Below the pieces are notes generated by a model, which was given only the letters and a program-made list of their open reading frames with translations, made no database searches and had not been told where the DNA came from. DNA of 35,306 bases from Segetibacter sp. GTDB taxonomy: Bacteria > Bacteroidota > Bacteroidia > Chitinophagales > Chitinophagaceae. Below, piece by piece: positions 24,129 through 34,200 of the stretch. Every line of letters starts with the position of its first letter. Position 1 is the first letter of the stretch. Position numbers and translations under genes: made by a program. Location of the stretch: positions 1 through 35,306 of the forward strand of contig JAJKIP010000088.1 in assembly GCA_021154405.1 (NCBI GenBank). The letters are read 5' to 3'.

Positions 24129-27100
24129 TTATTTCTTCTTCAGCCACAAAACCCAATTGCCTCCGGCAGGTTTGCTCATACTTATTAACTTTCCACCTTT
24201 TACCGCTTTGTCCTTTTTGTCCTGTCCATTTATTGTATTTATCCAAACGGCGTCATAATTACCGGCAGCAGGCTCAGCAGAAAGGCTATTACCGGCTGAC
24301 TCATATATTATATACCCTGTCTGGGCATTGGACAATTCCCATTGTTTTGAGCCTCCTTTCGTTACGGGCCGCATTTTTGAAGCAGCTGAAAGAAATTCTT
24401 TATTTTTTATATTCAGGTTGGCGAAAGATCCTCCTGCCATTAGCACTGGCCAGCCATACCTGTCATAAGCGTCAGCCGAATACATAACTGCCTTATCCGG
24501 AAATCTGGTTTTGTATTCCAGTACTGCCCTGTAAACCTGTTCTGGTGAAGTGCTCTTTGGATTTAACAAACGGGCATGTTGCCGTGGAGCAAGGCTTTGT
24601 CCTCCCTTTGGTTCATACCCAATTCCATCAGCCTGGTAATACCAGTAGCGTATATCAATAATATCTATCAGTGATGCAAAAGCGGGATTGGCCAGAATCG
24701 CATCCTGTACATCCCGGGTAGTAGCCAGACCAATTAGTTCCTTTTTACCTTTTTCCTGTTCCCATTCACGGATAGTATTCAGCCAAAACTGTACAAAATG
24801 TAATGGACCGGTGAATTCTTCGCCAATTAGCTGGATGACTCCGTTATTATTACTAAAATTATCAAGGCACTGCCGAATGTATTTCCTGTTCAACTCACGA
24901 CGAACAGCGATTGAAGTATCATAAAACTGTTCCGCCATAAATAATCTTTTATCTCCGGCATAAGGAACAGGTTCGGGGAATCCGGTACTATTTATATTAT
25001 TCGCAGTGCGCCATGGGAAATCAGCATAGTGCGCTCCTGCTTCGATAATATTGTGTTGAAAATAATCCTGGTGAATAAGTACAAGTCCCTTTTGATCCGC
25101 GAGATCTGCAAATTGTTTTAATCGGTTCCAGTACCAATAATTATATTTTGTAAGATCGTATTTGCTCAATCCATCCCAGGCCAGTTCTTTTCCACTACGC
25201 GCAAAAGGCAATTCATAGAATGGCGGCCATACATCCCCATCCATCCGGCGAATACGCTCATGATCATCTCTCCTGCGGTCATACCATAATCCATAGTTCT
25301 GCTCAATGGCAGTAATATTTTTGGAAAGCATAGTATCCGTCAATGCAGTCAGGTCATCAGTTAATCCATTACCGGTTCTGCCAGGGACATACCGTGTGAT
25401 GGCAGGGCCTGCTTTTACAGCTGCATATAGTCTTGAAGAGCCATTCCACCAGGGAACACTTGATCTTGCTCCAAGTACCAGTTGATCACCACGTACAAGC
25501 CAGCCATTCTTTATTTGCAATGCCGGGGCTTTGGTAGTCACTGCTGCCTTAGGAATATCTGTTTCTTTGATTGTCTTGATATAATTACCCGGAATCGTTA
25601 AAGGTTCTCTTTTCGGTGCTTCGAGTATATACTCCAAAACTGTTTCTGCAGGGGCGTAAGCAATTTTCGTAAGCGCTGCTGCCTGCTCCACTGTGGGACT
25701 GCTGGTAGCATCAGTTTCAATATCCATTACCTGCACACGATCTTTCAATGGCTTACCCAGCCTTTCCTTTAATTGCTGGTAATACAGGCTTCGGGGTTCA
25801 ATACTATTATTGGATTCACCCCAGTATCCATCACCTGAAAACTGGCTCCATGAACCTAATGACCAGTTTTGAGCCGTTGGTGGTTTATAACAATCAATTC
25901 GTGCGGCCGAACAATTCCATAATACACTATTGGCAATATTCCAGCCCGCTCCCTGTCCGTCTTGTCCACGATTCATAAAGCTAATAGCCTGTCCATCCAC
26001 TGTAACTATATCAAATAAAACTCCAGAGGACCAGCTATCCAACCCTCCGCTAAATCCATAAGGCTGTTGGGAATGGCATTGAACAAATGCATTGGGACCT
26101 GGCGCACAAAAGCCTGTTCCAAAATCATGCATGCCATTTTCTCCATAGCAGCGTTGAAAAAGTGTTTGCTGACCTTCCGTATAAAAAGTGTTTCTCCGTT
26201 CGCCTCCTATTTCTGAAACTGGTTGCTGAGATATGCAGTCTTCAACAGTTGCCCTGCTGGATGTTCCATAAACAGCAACTGCACTTCCGGCAAAATGTTT
26301 AAACACTATCTGTCTCACCCAGGTATCTATGGAATTATCCATACTAATTGCATTCCATGCATGGTCTTCATCTTTAGGATTAGAAGAGTCATAGGTTGAA
26401 ACCAGTTGAATGTTTTCGACGCCACAATTACTGATTCGACCAGGCCAGGAATACCCAATTATAAATCCACCTCCATATCTTTTATCCAGCGCAGTAGTGA
26501 GCGGCACGTCAATGTTAACGCGGTTTTCATTCATTGCGGTTATAACGCGGCTCCATACAATTTCCCGCTGTCCCGGTTTCCATCCCAGCGCAGTAATACC
26601 TCCACCGAAATGTTCTGTTCCCAAATCTGCGATCCATTGCGCTGTTGATTCCCTGATAATAAGGACGCTATCGCCTACCTTAAAACTTTGATTTTGTTGA
26701 ACCGAAAAGCTATTGGCATTTACAGGAACATATTCATCATTAATACCCCATCCTGCGGACCAGAGCTTTATGTCATTTTTTCCTCTTATTTGTATCAACG
26801 TTGCACGGTCCCGGCTTGTACTGCGGATAATTGTTCCACCATCCGTTGAACCGGAACCTCTGAGCACTACTCCGGAATTTCTAATTAAGAGGCTACCATC
26901 CACATTATAAGTCCCTTTTTCAAGGAATACAGCACCACGAAATCCATTTTTATCAAGCGGCAGTTTTCCTACATAATCTATTGCAGTCTGAATAAGCGCA
27001 GTCGCATCACCTGCAATAAGAGGTACAAATACGCCATTGGAAATGTTAGGTATCGATTCTTCACCTGCCTTATACCCGCAGTAGGAAAAATCAGGAATGC

Positions 27101-27320
27101 GGTTACCCAATGAATCTGGAGAATAATGCAGTTTTCCCTGCGACCATGAGATCGGGGGTTGCGATTTTGTCGCAGCCTTCTGTGCGTTAAGAAATAGAAC
27201 AGGAATAACCAATGCCAGTCCCAGGCATATTGCTGAAACGCGACATTGGTTATTCCTGCCTATTGTTAATTGATCATCCAAAACAGTAAGATATTGTTCG
27301 ATAAAGGTCGCTAAAGCCAT
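24129..27320 (-). CDS. Exported beta-helix plus TIM-barrel-like protein (DUF6298-like, uncertain)
   Basis: A 1063-residue protein with two units. Residues about 75-510 are a pectate-lyase-like right-handed beta-helix (GAVFLEKGTYNVDGSLLIRN, VVLRGSGSTDGGTIIRS, then many short coils). Residues about 640-930 look like a glycosidase TIM barrel: VLIHQDYFQHNIIEAGAHY and LIGEEFTGPLHFVQFW, with Glu834/Glu835 as candidate catalytic residues. A small beta domain ends at VLWLKKK. It resembles DUF6298-type proteins of pectin PULs by memory only. The start is unsure: the ATG at 27320 has GGGAG 4 bases upstream but yields an odd 25-residue stretch before the hydrophobic signal (CLGLALVIPVLFLNAQ). A TTG at 27281 is also in frame, and a better-placed ATG at 27246 is out of frame. 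No stop codon interrupts the body of the gene. Confidence 0.82.
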   Translation of the reverse strand: MALATFIEQYLTVLDDQLTIGRNNQCRVSAICLGLALVIPVLFLNAQKAATKSQPPISWSQGKLHYSPDSLGNRIPDFSYCGYKAGEESIPNISNGVFVPLIAGDATALIQTAIDYVGKLPLDKNGFRGAVFLEKGTYNVDGSLLIRNSGVVLRGSGSTDGGTIIRSTSRDRATLIQIRGKNDIKLWSAGWGINDEYVPVNANSFSVQQNQSFKVGDSVLIIRESTAQWIADLGTEHFGGGITALGWKPGQREIVWSRVITAMNENRVNIDVPLTTALDKRYGGGFIIGYSWPGRISNCGVENIQLVSTYDSSNPKDEDHAWNAISMDNSIDTWVRQIVFKHFAGSAVAVYGTSSRATVEDCISQQPVSEIGGERRNTFYTEGQQTLFQRCYGENGMHDFGTGFCAPGPNAFVQCHSQQPYGFSGGLDSWSSGVLFDIVTVDGQAISFMNRGQDGQGAGWNIANSVLWNCSAARIDCYKPPTAQNWSLGSWSQFSGDGYWGESNNSIEPRSLYYQQLKERLGKPLKDRVQVMDIETDATSSPTVEQAAALTKIAYAPAETVLEYILEAPKREPLTIPGNYIKTIKETDIPKAAVTTKAPALQIKNGWLVRGDQLVLGARSSVPWWNGSSRLYAAVKAGPAITRYVPGRTGNGLTDDLTALTDTMLSKNITAIEQNYGLWYDRRRDDHERIRRMDGDVWPPFYELPFARSGKELAWDGLSKYDLTKYNYWYWNRLKQFADLADQKGLVLIHQDYFQHNIIEAGAHYADFPWRTANNINSTGFPEPVPYAGDKRLFMAEQFYDTSIAVRRELNRKYIRQCLDNFSNNNGVIQLIGEEFTGPLHFVQFWLNTIREWEQEKGKKELIGLATTRDVQDAILANPAFASLIDIIDIRYWYYQADGIGYEPKGGQSLAPRQHARLLNPKSTSPEQVYRAVLEYKTRFPDKAVMYSADAYDRYGWPVLMAGGSFANLNIKNKEFLSAASKMRPVTKGGSKQWELSNAQTGYIIYESAGNSLSAEPAAGNYDAVWINTINGQDKKDKAVKGGKLISMSKPAGGNWVLWLKKK
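27200..27258. repeat. 15-bp perfect inverted repeat over the gene start
   Basis: CAGGAATAACCAATG (27200-27214) recurs as its exact reverse complement at 27244-27258, separated by 29 bases. It lies in the signal-peptide region of the 1063-residue gene. On the mRNA it would form a 15-bp stem that hides an AGGA and an ATG at 27246. It may be a regulatory hairpin, a chance or recombination product, or an assembly artefact. Confidence 0.75.
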
Positions 27321-27358
27321 TAACTCCCGCAACCTTAAAACTTAAGCACAATTATGTA

Positions 27359-29011
27359 TTAAAATCCTTTCAACGGCTGAGGCGTAACATTCTGTACAGG
27401 CACCACACTGTTAAGGTATTCTTCAATGTTTGTATAGGTCTTTCCTTTGCTGATCTGACTCGCATCCGCCGAATTATTGGGATTCAGCCCGATCTTCTTC
27501 TCATAATCATCTGGCATACCATCATTATCAGTATCCTTATATGGAGTGCCCTTGTATTCCGGATAACCTCCTACCTGTGTTACATCTGTGATGATGCCTT
27601 TTTTATAAGAATCGATGGGTGCACGTCTATGCTCAAACTGAGTAGTGGGCAGCTTCACACCTTCAATATAATCAATCTTGCCAGTCCTCACCTGTTTAGT
27701 GATCCGCAAATCAACTGGATCACGTTTTGGCAGGGTAGCACCAGCATTATCCAGTACATATTTTCTGGCGTCATCAGCACTTACAAGCGATACTGGGGCC
27801 ATTGGCAAAGGTTTATCCACTTTCATATAGGCTGTATATTCCCCTGCATTTGGCAGTTCTTCCACTTGCACACCACCATTCCAGTTGTCTTTGGTAACAG
27901 CAGGATAGCCCTCCATTATATTACCATTTACATAAGCACGGCCATATACTTTATATTTTAATTTACTCCGTCCGCTTTCAGGTTTAAGTATCCTGTGACC
28001 TACATTGTTATCCTTAGGAGTGGAAGGGCCAGGCTGAAAATAGTTATTAATAATATTGTATCTGGCCCTGTAATCACCTCCGTCTACCGAACGATGAACC
28101 CAGTTGAACACTACATTATTGATGAAATTGAAAATACCATTCTCGCCAACGGAAGGATTTCGACCTGTATTATTAGCCCAGAGATTTCTGGTGAACGTAC
28201 AATTCTCCCCTCCTAATGTACTACCAAATGAATGGTTCCAGGTATCCAGTGCTTCTGCGAAAATGGAATTCTGGATGGTAATATTAACAGTCGGGAATTT
28301 GTCTTCGATCTTTCCTGTACTATCATTATACATATGACGGTACATACTCATGTTCTCGTCCAGGCCCCAGCTGGCAGATACGTGATCGATCATGATATTG
28401 CCGATTGGGTTGCCGCCGATAGCATCATCCCTGCGACCAACCCATGTTTCACCTCTGCGGAAACGCATGTACCGAATGATCACATCATGTGTATTGATCC
28501 ATACGCTTTCTCCAGCAATACAAACGCCATCGCCAGGAGCTGTCTGTCCTGCTATAGTAATATAAGGAGCTCTGATGATCACAGGTGTTTTGATACGAAT
28601 GATACCTGCTACATTAAATACGATTATTCTGGCACCACCCTGTTCAACAGCCCAGCGGAAACTTCCTGGACCATCATCATTGAGATTTGTTACCACTATC
28701 ACTTTACCACCACGTCCGCCAAAACTGTATTTACCTCCTCCTTCTGCACCGGGGAAAGCAGGCACTTCTGCCTGTGGCAATTCATCTGGTCTTGATGCCC
28801 ATGGAATATAAGGCTTTCCTTTTTTTGCTTCTGCATCGATAATGGGAAGAGCCTCCGCCCATGCTTTATCAGAATGAATACGTGCAGCTTCCAATAATGA
28901 ATCAGAAGAACGCTGCACATCAGATGTGATGGTTGGATACTGTGCATGTGCTGCAAAAAGAATTCCTGTAGTAGTGGCGAGAGTAAATAATTTTTTGAAA
29001 CTATACTTCAT
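27359..29011 (-). CDS. PL1-family pectate lyase with calcium-binding repeat
   Basis: A 550-residue exported polysaccharide lyase (signal MKYSFKKLFTLATTTGILFA). After a helical linker, the parallel beta-helix begins at PAFPGAEGGGKYSFGGRGGK (about 84-103), the hallmark of Bacteroidota PL1 pectate lyases. Probable calcium-binding acidic residues are in GRRDDAIGG (Asp195/196) and SWGLDENMS; the catalytic Arg is probably Arg284 in NNTGRNPSV. The C-terminus has a thrombospondin-3-like calcium loop DTDNDGMPDDYEKKIG at about 500-516. PL1 cuts polygalacturonate by beta-elimination, releasing unsaturated uronides. It is the first enzyme after SusCD, consistent with pectin as substrate. The gene ends 38 bases before the 1063-residue gene starts. 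Confidence 0.95.
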   Translation of the reverse strand: MKYSFKKLFTLATTTGILFAAHAQYPTITSDVQRSSDSLLEAARIHSDKAWAEALPIIDAEAKKGKPYIPWASRPDELPQAEVPAFPGAEGGGKYSFGGRGGKVIVVTNLNDDGPGSFRWAVEQGGARIIVFNVAGIIRIKTPVIIRAPYITIAGQTAPGDGVCIAGESVWINTHDVIIRYMRFRRGETWVGRRDDAIGGNPIGNIMIDHVSASWGLDENMSMYRHMYNDSTGKIEDKFPTVNITIQNSIFAEALDTWNHSFGSTLGGENCTFTRNLWANNTGRNPSVGENGIFNFINNVVFNWVHRSVDGGDYRARYNIINNYFQPGPSTPKDNNVGHRILKPESGRSKLKYKVYGRAYVNGNIMEGYPAVTKDNWNGGVQVEELPNAGEYTAYMKVDKPLPMAPVSLVSADDARKYVLDNAGATLPKRDPVDLRITKQVRTGKIDYIEGVKLPTTQFEHRRAPIDSYKKGIITDVTQVGGYPEYKGTPYKDTDNDGMPDDYEKKIGLNPNNSADASQISKGKTYTNIEEYLNSVVPVQNVTPQPLKGF

Positions 29012-29119
29012 GATGATTAAGTTGGATTATATCAGATCAATGATATTATTTAGACGATTTCTATTGCTTAAAGATGCATGTTTAATAAAAAGTTTTTTCA
29101 ATAGTTACTTTATTAAATA

Positions 29120-29169
29120 CCATGAGCCGTAAGCACCGATTATTTGATACCGGAGCCTGCAGCTCATAG
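29120..29169 (-). promoter_or_regulatory. Possible hairpin in the SusD-PL1 gap
   Basis: The 191-base gap between SusD and PL1 (29012-29202) has no gene. Arms CCATGAGC (29120-29127) and GCTCATAG (29162-29169) can pair over 8 positions, one a G-U wobble, around a 34-base loop. No T-run follows on the minus strand, so a standard terminator is not supported; a processing or stability hairpin that favours susCD mRNA is possible. Confidence 0.3.
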
Positions 29170-29202
29170 TCCATTCTGTCAATTACGCTGTACTGTTATA
29201 CT

Positions 29203-31182
29203 CTACTGTCTGTAGTCAAAGGTTCCTTCAGCACCATTATAATCCTGCCACCCTTTTGTCTGCGTCAACCATGGATTATTTGATAAGATGGCGCTTGTTA
29301 ATCCTGAAACATAATAGTTTGATCTAAACAGAATATTAATTGGAGTCGTACCATCTCTGTCCCATGCCTGGTCTAACGGAGTCATCACCAGTCTGGTTTG
29401 ATATAAGGTTTTCAACTTTCCAATTTCTGTAGCGAAATTTGCTGCTGTTCCATCAGGATCAATAGAAATATTTCTTTCTGCAGCAGGAATTGGATCAGTA
29501 TTAACAGGACTAAATACTTTTGCCTGCCAGTAATAACCCTGACGAGTGGTACCATTGAATACTGGTATTCCTAATTTAGCATTTGTATCATCACCAATGC
29601 CCGCATCATCACTGTACAACATCCAGCGTTGCATATCCCAGAAACGCTTTCCTTCGTAAGCAAGTTCTACACGGCGTTCATATAAGCAGGCTTCCAAAGC
29701 TTCATATTTTGTTGCAAGAGTCCCAATGCCATAGTTATTGGCATTTGGAATACCTATACGCTTACGTATTTTGCCAAGATAAGCAACTGCATTATTTATA
29801 TCTCCCTTACCTGCATACGCTTCAGCAATGTTTAACAATAACTCACCATATCTATAATCAAAAATATCCGTACCTGAAAAATTGAATGCAGTGCTATCTG
29901 CAGCGGGATTAGACATCTTGCGAACAACAGCCGGACTATTAGTCTGGTTATTTCCATAATAGGCAGAAGCCCCAGTTGCACTAGCTCTCCACCTGTAAAA
30001 AAAAGTCACCTTTGTGCTATTTCTTGCATTTCCCCATCTTATTCCTGAAAAGGCAAACGTGCGATAAAAGCGGGGATCCCTGTTCTCAAAAAAGAAAGTA
30101 TCAACGTACCCGTTTGCAGCAGTAGGGCGAAGACCATTTGCTAATGGGAACAGGTCCAGCATCTGCTTGGGTACAGAGATACCGTTTCCACTTCCATTAT
30201 GATCTTTTGGTCTGATTGAGTTTTCCCAGCCATTGTAAATGGAAGTAGCTGTAGAAGCGGCATTATTGGAAAGAAGATTTACTATTAAAGCCTCTCCATT
30301 AAATGCATTGTCATTTTTATAAGTTACATCTGCCCAGTCTTTTGCCGAATTTATGGACGTACCATAACCTGCAGCGGTCAACGCAGTTTCGGCAGCAAGT
30401 CCTGCATCCAGTGCTTTCTGCCATTTATCACTTCCTGCATTATCCCAATCTGCATTAAATAAAGGGCTTGCCGCGGTCAGCAACACACGGCTTTTCATTG
30501 CCAAAGCTCCAGCAGCAGTAAGGCGACCATAATTAGTTGCATCCCATTTCATGGGTAACAGTAATGCCGCTGAATCCAGATCTTTTATTACCTGGGCAAA
30601 TACCTCAGATGTTTTTGAACGCGGTATTCTGATAGATTCATCGGTTGCGCTTGCCTCCTGCGTATGCAATACAATAGGAACTCCTCCATAAACTCTCGCA
30701 AGATCAAAATACTGAAGTGCTCTCAGAAAATACATCTGGCCTTTTGCAGTATTTCGGAAAGTTTCAGATAGAGGCTGACCCAACTCATCAATTTTCTCAA
30801 TCAGCAAATTACAGGCACGTATGCGGGTATATGAATTATTATTAATGCCTCCCGGTAAGGCCGTACCATAATATGCATCTGCCTCACTCGCCAGCTTCAA
30901 TGTTTTATTAGGATTGATATAATTATGTATAGTGCCTGCAACCTCCTCAGTTATATTCCTTCTATCGTCATTATATAAACCAACAACAGTTTTTGTAGGA
31001 CTATTATAGCCTGCGAAATACCAGTTATAAAGACGATCTATATAGAAGCCTGTTTGTGCCTCATTCGCGAATATACTTTCATCGAACCTGTCGAATGGTT
31101 TGATATCTTCCAAAAAATCCTTTTTACATCCCGCCGACACCGCAACTACCAGGATCAGGAAATAAATTAATTTATTCTTCAT
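29203..31182 (-). CDS. SusD/RagB family glycan-binding lipoprotein
   Basis: A 659-residue outer-membrane lipoprotein. The lipobox SAGC (Cys19) sits after MKNKLIYFLILVVAV and is followed by KKDFLEDIKP, typical of SusD proteins. Later family marks include GQMYFLRALQYFDLARVYGG around 145-167, which lies in the TPR-like helices, and LLNIAEAYAGKGD plus RRVELAYEGKRFWDMQRWM near the C-terminus. SusD forms a lid over SusC and binds the glycan at the cell surface. It starts 32 bases after the SusC stop, the usual PUL order. The length is slightly above the common 500-600 residues. The glycan ligand cannot be read from sequence. Confidence 0.97.
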   Translation of the reverse strand: MKNKLIYFLILVVAVSAGCKKDFLEDIKPFDRFDESIFANEAQTGFYIDRLYNWYFAGYNSPTKTVVGLYNDDRRNITEEVAGTIHNYINPNKTLKLASEADAYYGTALPGGINNNSYTRIRACNLLIEKIDELGQPLSETFRNTAKGQMYFLRALQYFDLARVYGGVPIVLHTQEASATDESIRIPRSKTSEVFAQVIKDLDSAALLLPMKWDATNYGRLTAAGALAMKSRVLLTAASPLFNADWDNAGSDKWQKALDAGLAAETALTAAGYGTSINSAKDWADVTYKNDNAFNGEALIVNLLSNNAASTATSIYNGWENSIRPKDHNGSGNGISVPKQMLDLFPLANGLRPTAANGYVDTFFFENRDPRFYRTFAFSGIRWGNARNSTKVTFFYRWRASATGASAYYGNNQTNSPAVVRKMSNPAADSTAFNFSGTDIFDYRYGELLLNIAEAYAGKGDINNAVAYLGKIRKRIGIPNANNYGIGTLATKYEALEACLYERRVELAYEGKRFWDMQRWMLYSDDAGIGDDTNAKLGIPVFNGTTRQGYYWQAKVFSPVNTDPIPAAERNISIDPDGTAANFATEIGKLKTLYQTRLVMTPLDQAWDRDGTTPINILFRSNYYVSGLTSAILSNNPWLTQTKGWQDYNGAEGTFDYRQ

Positions 31183-31214
31183 AAAAACAATTAATCAGTT
31201 AATGAATTAAATAA

Positions 31215-34200
31215 TTAGAATCCTACGTTTACACCCAACGCCCATGTTCGCAATGTGGGATATCCGATATTTGGCGAATCGTACATATTGCGGTATTTGT
31301 GGGGATAAGGATTATAAAAATCCCATAGATTATTCCCGGAAATATATAACCTGGCACTTGACAGGTGCGCCTTTTTCACCCATTCCTGCGGCAAGGTGTA
31401 TCCAACACTCAGTGATCTGACAAAGCATCGGAATGAACTGATTGTAAAGAAATCAGAAGTGGTTCCTCCAAATGCATCGTAAAATGCAAGGCTTGGATAT
31501 TTGCCATTTGGATTGTCTGTGGAATCATACATATCAACCAGGTGAATCGGTTGCGCCCACATACCCTGGGTACTGCCGGTTCCCTGTTTTATATAATCAA
31601 TCTGGTTAATTCCGCCATCCCATGATGTGGAAATCTGGGCAACAAGGCTAATTCCTGAATAAGAAAAATTAAGATTGGTTGTAAATCCATATCCTTTGGC
31701 TTTCTTTGCCAGCTTCACAAAATCTTCGTCTTTTTGAATTGAACCGTTCTTGCCACCATAAGTACGTGTTATTGAATTAAGAACTCCAGCCTGATCTTCA
31801 TAAACAAGCATACCTTTCTTTAAACCAGTTTTACTTGAAATATCCAGGAACTTGGGTGCTGCACCTGGTATTCCGGATTTATTTGCAAGATCTGTGAGGT
31901 AAGCCCAGTAATTATCAATATCGGCATTTGTACGCAAGATGCCATCACCACCAGAAGTCTCTTTCCAGGTCCTGAAGCCCCACACAGGTGCGAATGTTGA
32001 TTGTCCGGATTCCCTGCGAGTTGTCATTTTTGACGGGTAATCAAATGGCTGATCTATGTATTTGTTGACATGATTGTAACTGAATCCAAAGTTCACATTT
32101 ACTGTATAGTCAATTTTTCTGGCGATCCTGTCTCTCCAGGTAACAGAGAATTCACTACCCCATGCCGTAATACCTGAATAGTTTTGTTCAGCAAATGCAC
32201 CACCCAGGGAAATTGGAACATTAATAGCCCCTGACATTAATGTGAGCATGTTAGTGGATGTATTGTAATACTGGTCCGCACTTATGGAAAGACGATTTCT
32301 TAATATACTAAGATCTATTCCATAGTTTCTTTGAACGGTGCGGTCCCATTTGATATTCTCGTTAGGAGAAACTTCCATGGTAATTCCATTTGTAAGTGAT
32401 CCCCCACCGGTAGTTGAACTACTTCCAAATCCACTACCCTTATCAGTTTCCAGTTTGTAAAGTTGTAACCATTTAAATGCCTTCACATTGTCATTTCCCG
32501 TTATACCCAGTGAGGCTCGGAACTTCAAACTGTTTATCCAGCTAAACCTGTCTCTGAACCAGGGTTCCTCAGATATTACCCAACCTACTGATCCACCAGG
32601 GAACCGTCCCCAGTAATTTTTTGGAGCAAATCGTGAAGATGCATCTGATCGGAAAATAAACTGGAAAAGATATTTACTTTTATAATCATAGTTCAGGCGA
32701 CCCAGGTAAGAAAGCGTACCACTTTCCAGCCTCGAGGTAAACGTGTTACTTGGATTTAAAGTTCCAGCGGATGAGGAAGAGCCGTTATAAACACCAGGAA
32801 TCGGACTATCATAGATCTGGAACCTGTCTTCAAATTCATTTTTGGCCTTTTCACCAGAATACAATGCAGTAATATGGTGATTACCAAAGGTGCGTTCATA
32901 ATTCACCACGATATTCATCTGTGTTGTCTTTCCCGTTTTGTTATCATAAGTAACCCTGGATTGAGACTTGTTAATAACAGGAGCATCCCATACTGCTGAG
33001 TCATACAGATGATGCTCTGCCGTATTACCCTTACCATTTCGTGAAAGTGTTACTGGCATCAGGGCCTGTTCCGTATTGTCAGAACTATAGGCTACAGCAT
33101 AACTTCCCTTTACTGATAAACCTTTAACAAAAGGAACTTCATACGTCATGGAGAAATTAGCGTTGTAACCAAAAAGCTTTGTTGTTGTTCGGTTTAACGG
33201 GTCAGCCAGCATCGCATAATAGTTTTGATTTGCTACCGTACCATTCCCACTCACATTACCCAGTTTATTGGGTCCCATTGCCGGAGAAACAAATCGGGTT
33301 ACACCCCCAATATTGTATTCCCAGGGAATATATTTGGGATAATGCAACAGCATACTATAATCATTCTGTTCACCACCTAATCCAAAGCTTCCGTCCTGAA
33401 CAGCAACTTTAGTGAATGATTTCTCAAGGTTTGAATTGTAGGCGGCGATATTGGCACCGAATTTCAGGCCATTGGCAACAGTAATATCTGTACCTGATCT
33501 GAATCCGTAACGGCCATAATCCTGTGAACCCAGATTTGGACTCTGTGTATAATAATTTCCTCCAACAAAATAAGTAGCCTTTTCTGTTCCACCACTAACC
33601 TCCAGTGAATGCTGCATGGCTGTGCCGGCATTCCAATCATGCCTCATCCAGTCATAGTTCAATGATTTCATACGTTCCAGTTCAGCATTGCTGAATAACT
33701 GATCATTATTCCAGCCTAATGCCCGTCCAAAACGATTGGCGAAAATGCCGTACTCATAAGCATTCATCACCTTTCCATGGCTCACGGCATCATTGGTTTC
33801 GAATTTTCCTGAGTAGCTAATTCTTGGAGGACCTGCCTTACCTCTCTTGGTTTTGATAAGGATAGCTCCCTGTGATGCTCTTGATCCATAAATGGCAGCA
33901 CTTGCATCCCGCAACACAGTAATACTTTCTATTTCAGAAATATCAAGCAGGTTAAAACGATCCAGTGAAGCCAATCCGGTTGCAGGATCAGTTTGTATTA
34001 CATCATCAATAACAATCAAAGGAAAAGGATTACCGCCATCCTTACCCCAGTTGAACTGCTGGCGAATATTCAGGGTTGGCATAATACCAGGCCTGCCGGC
34101 ATATCCAACCACATTCAATCCTGGCACCTGACCTCTTAGTAAATCCGTAATAGTAGGCACAGGTATATCTTTCAGTTTGTTAGGATCAACGGAAACTACA

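Noticed and set aside
23975-24487. 170-codon plus-strand frame
   Set aside because: It covers the GH140-like start, the spacer and the end of the 1063-residue gene on the other strand; Cys/His/Leu-rich nonsense-like composition, no domain.
28232-28795. 187-codon plus-strand frame
   Set aside because: It is antisense to the conserved PL1 core, whose motifs are clear on the minus strand.
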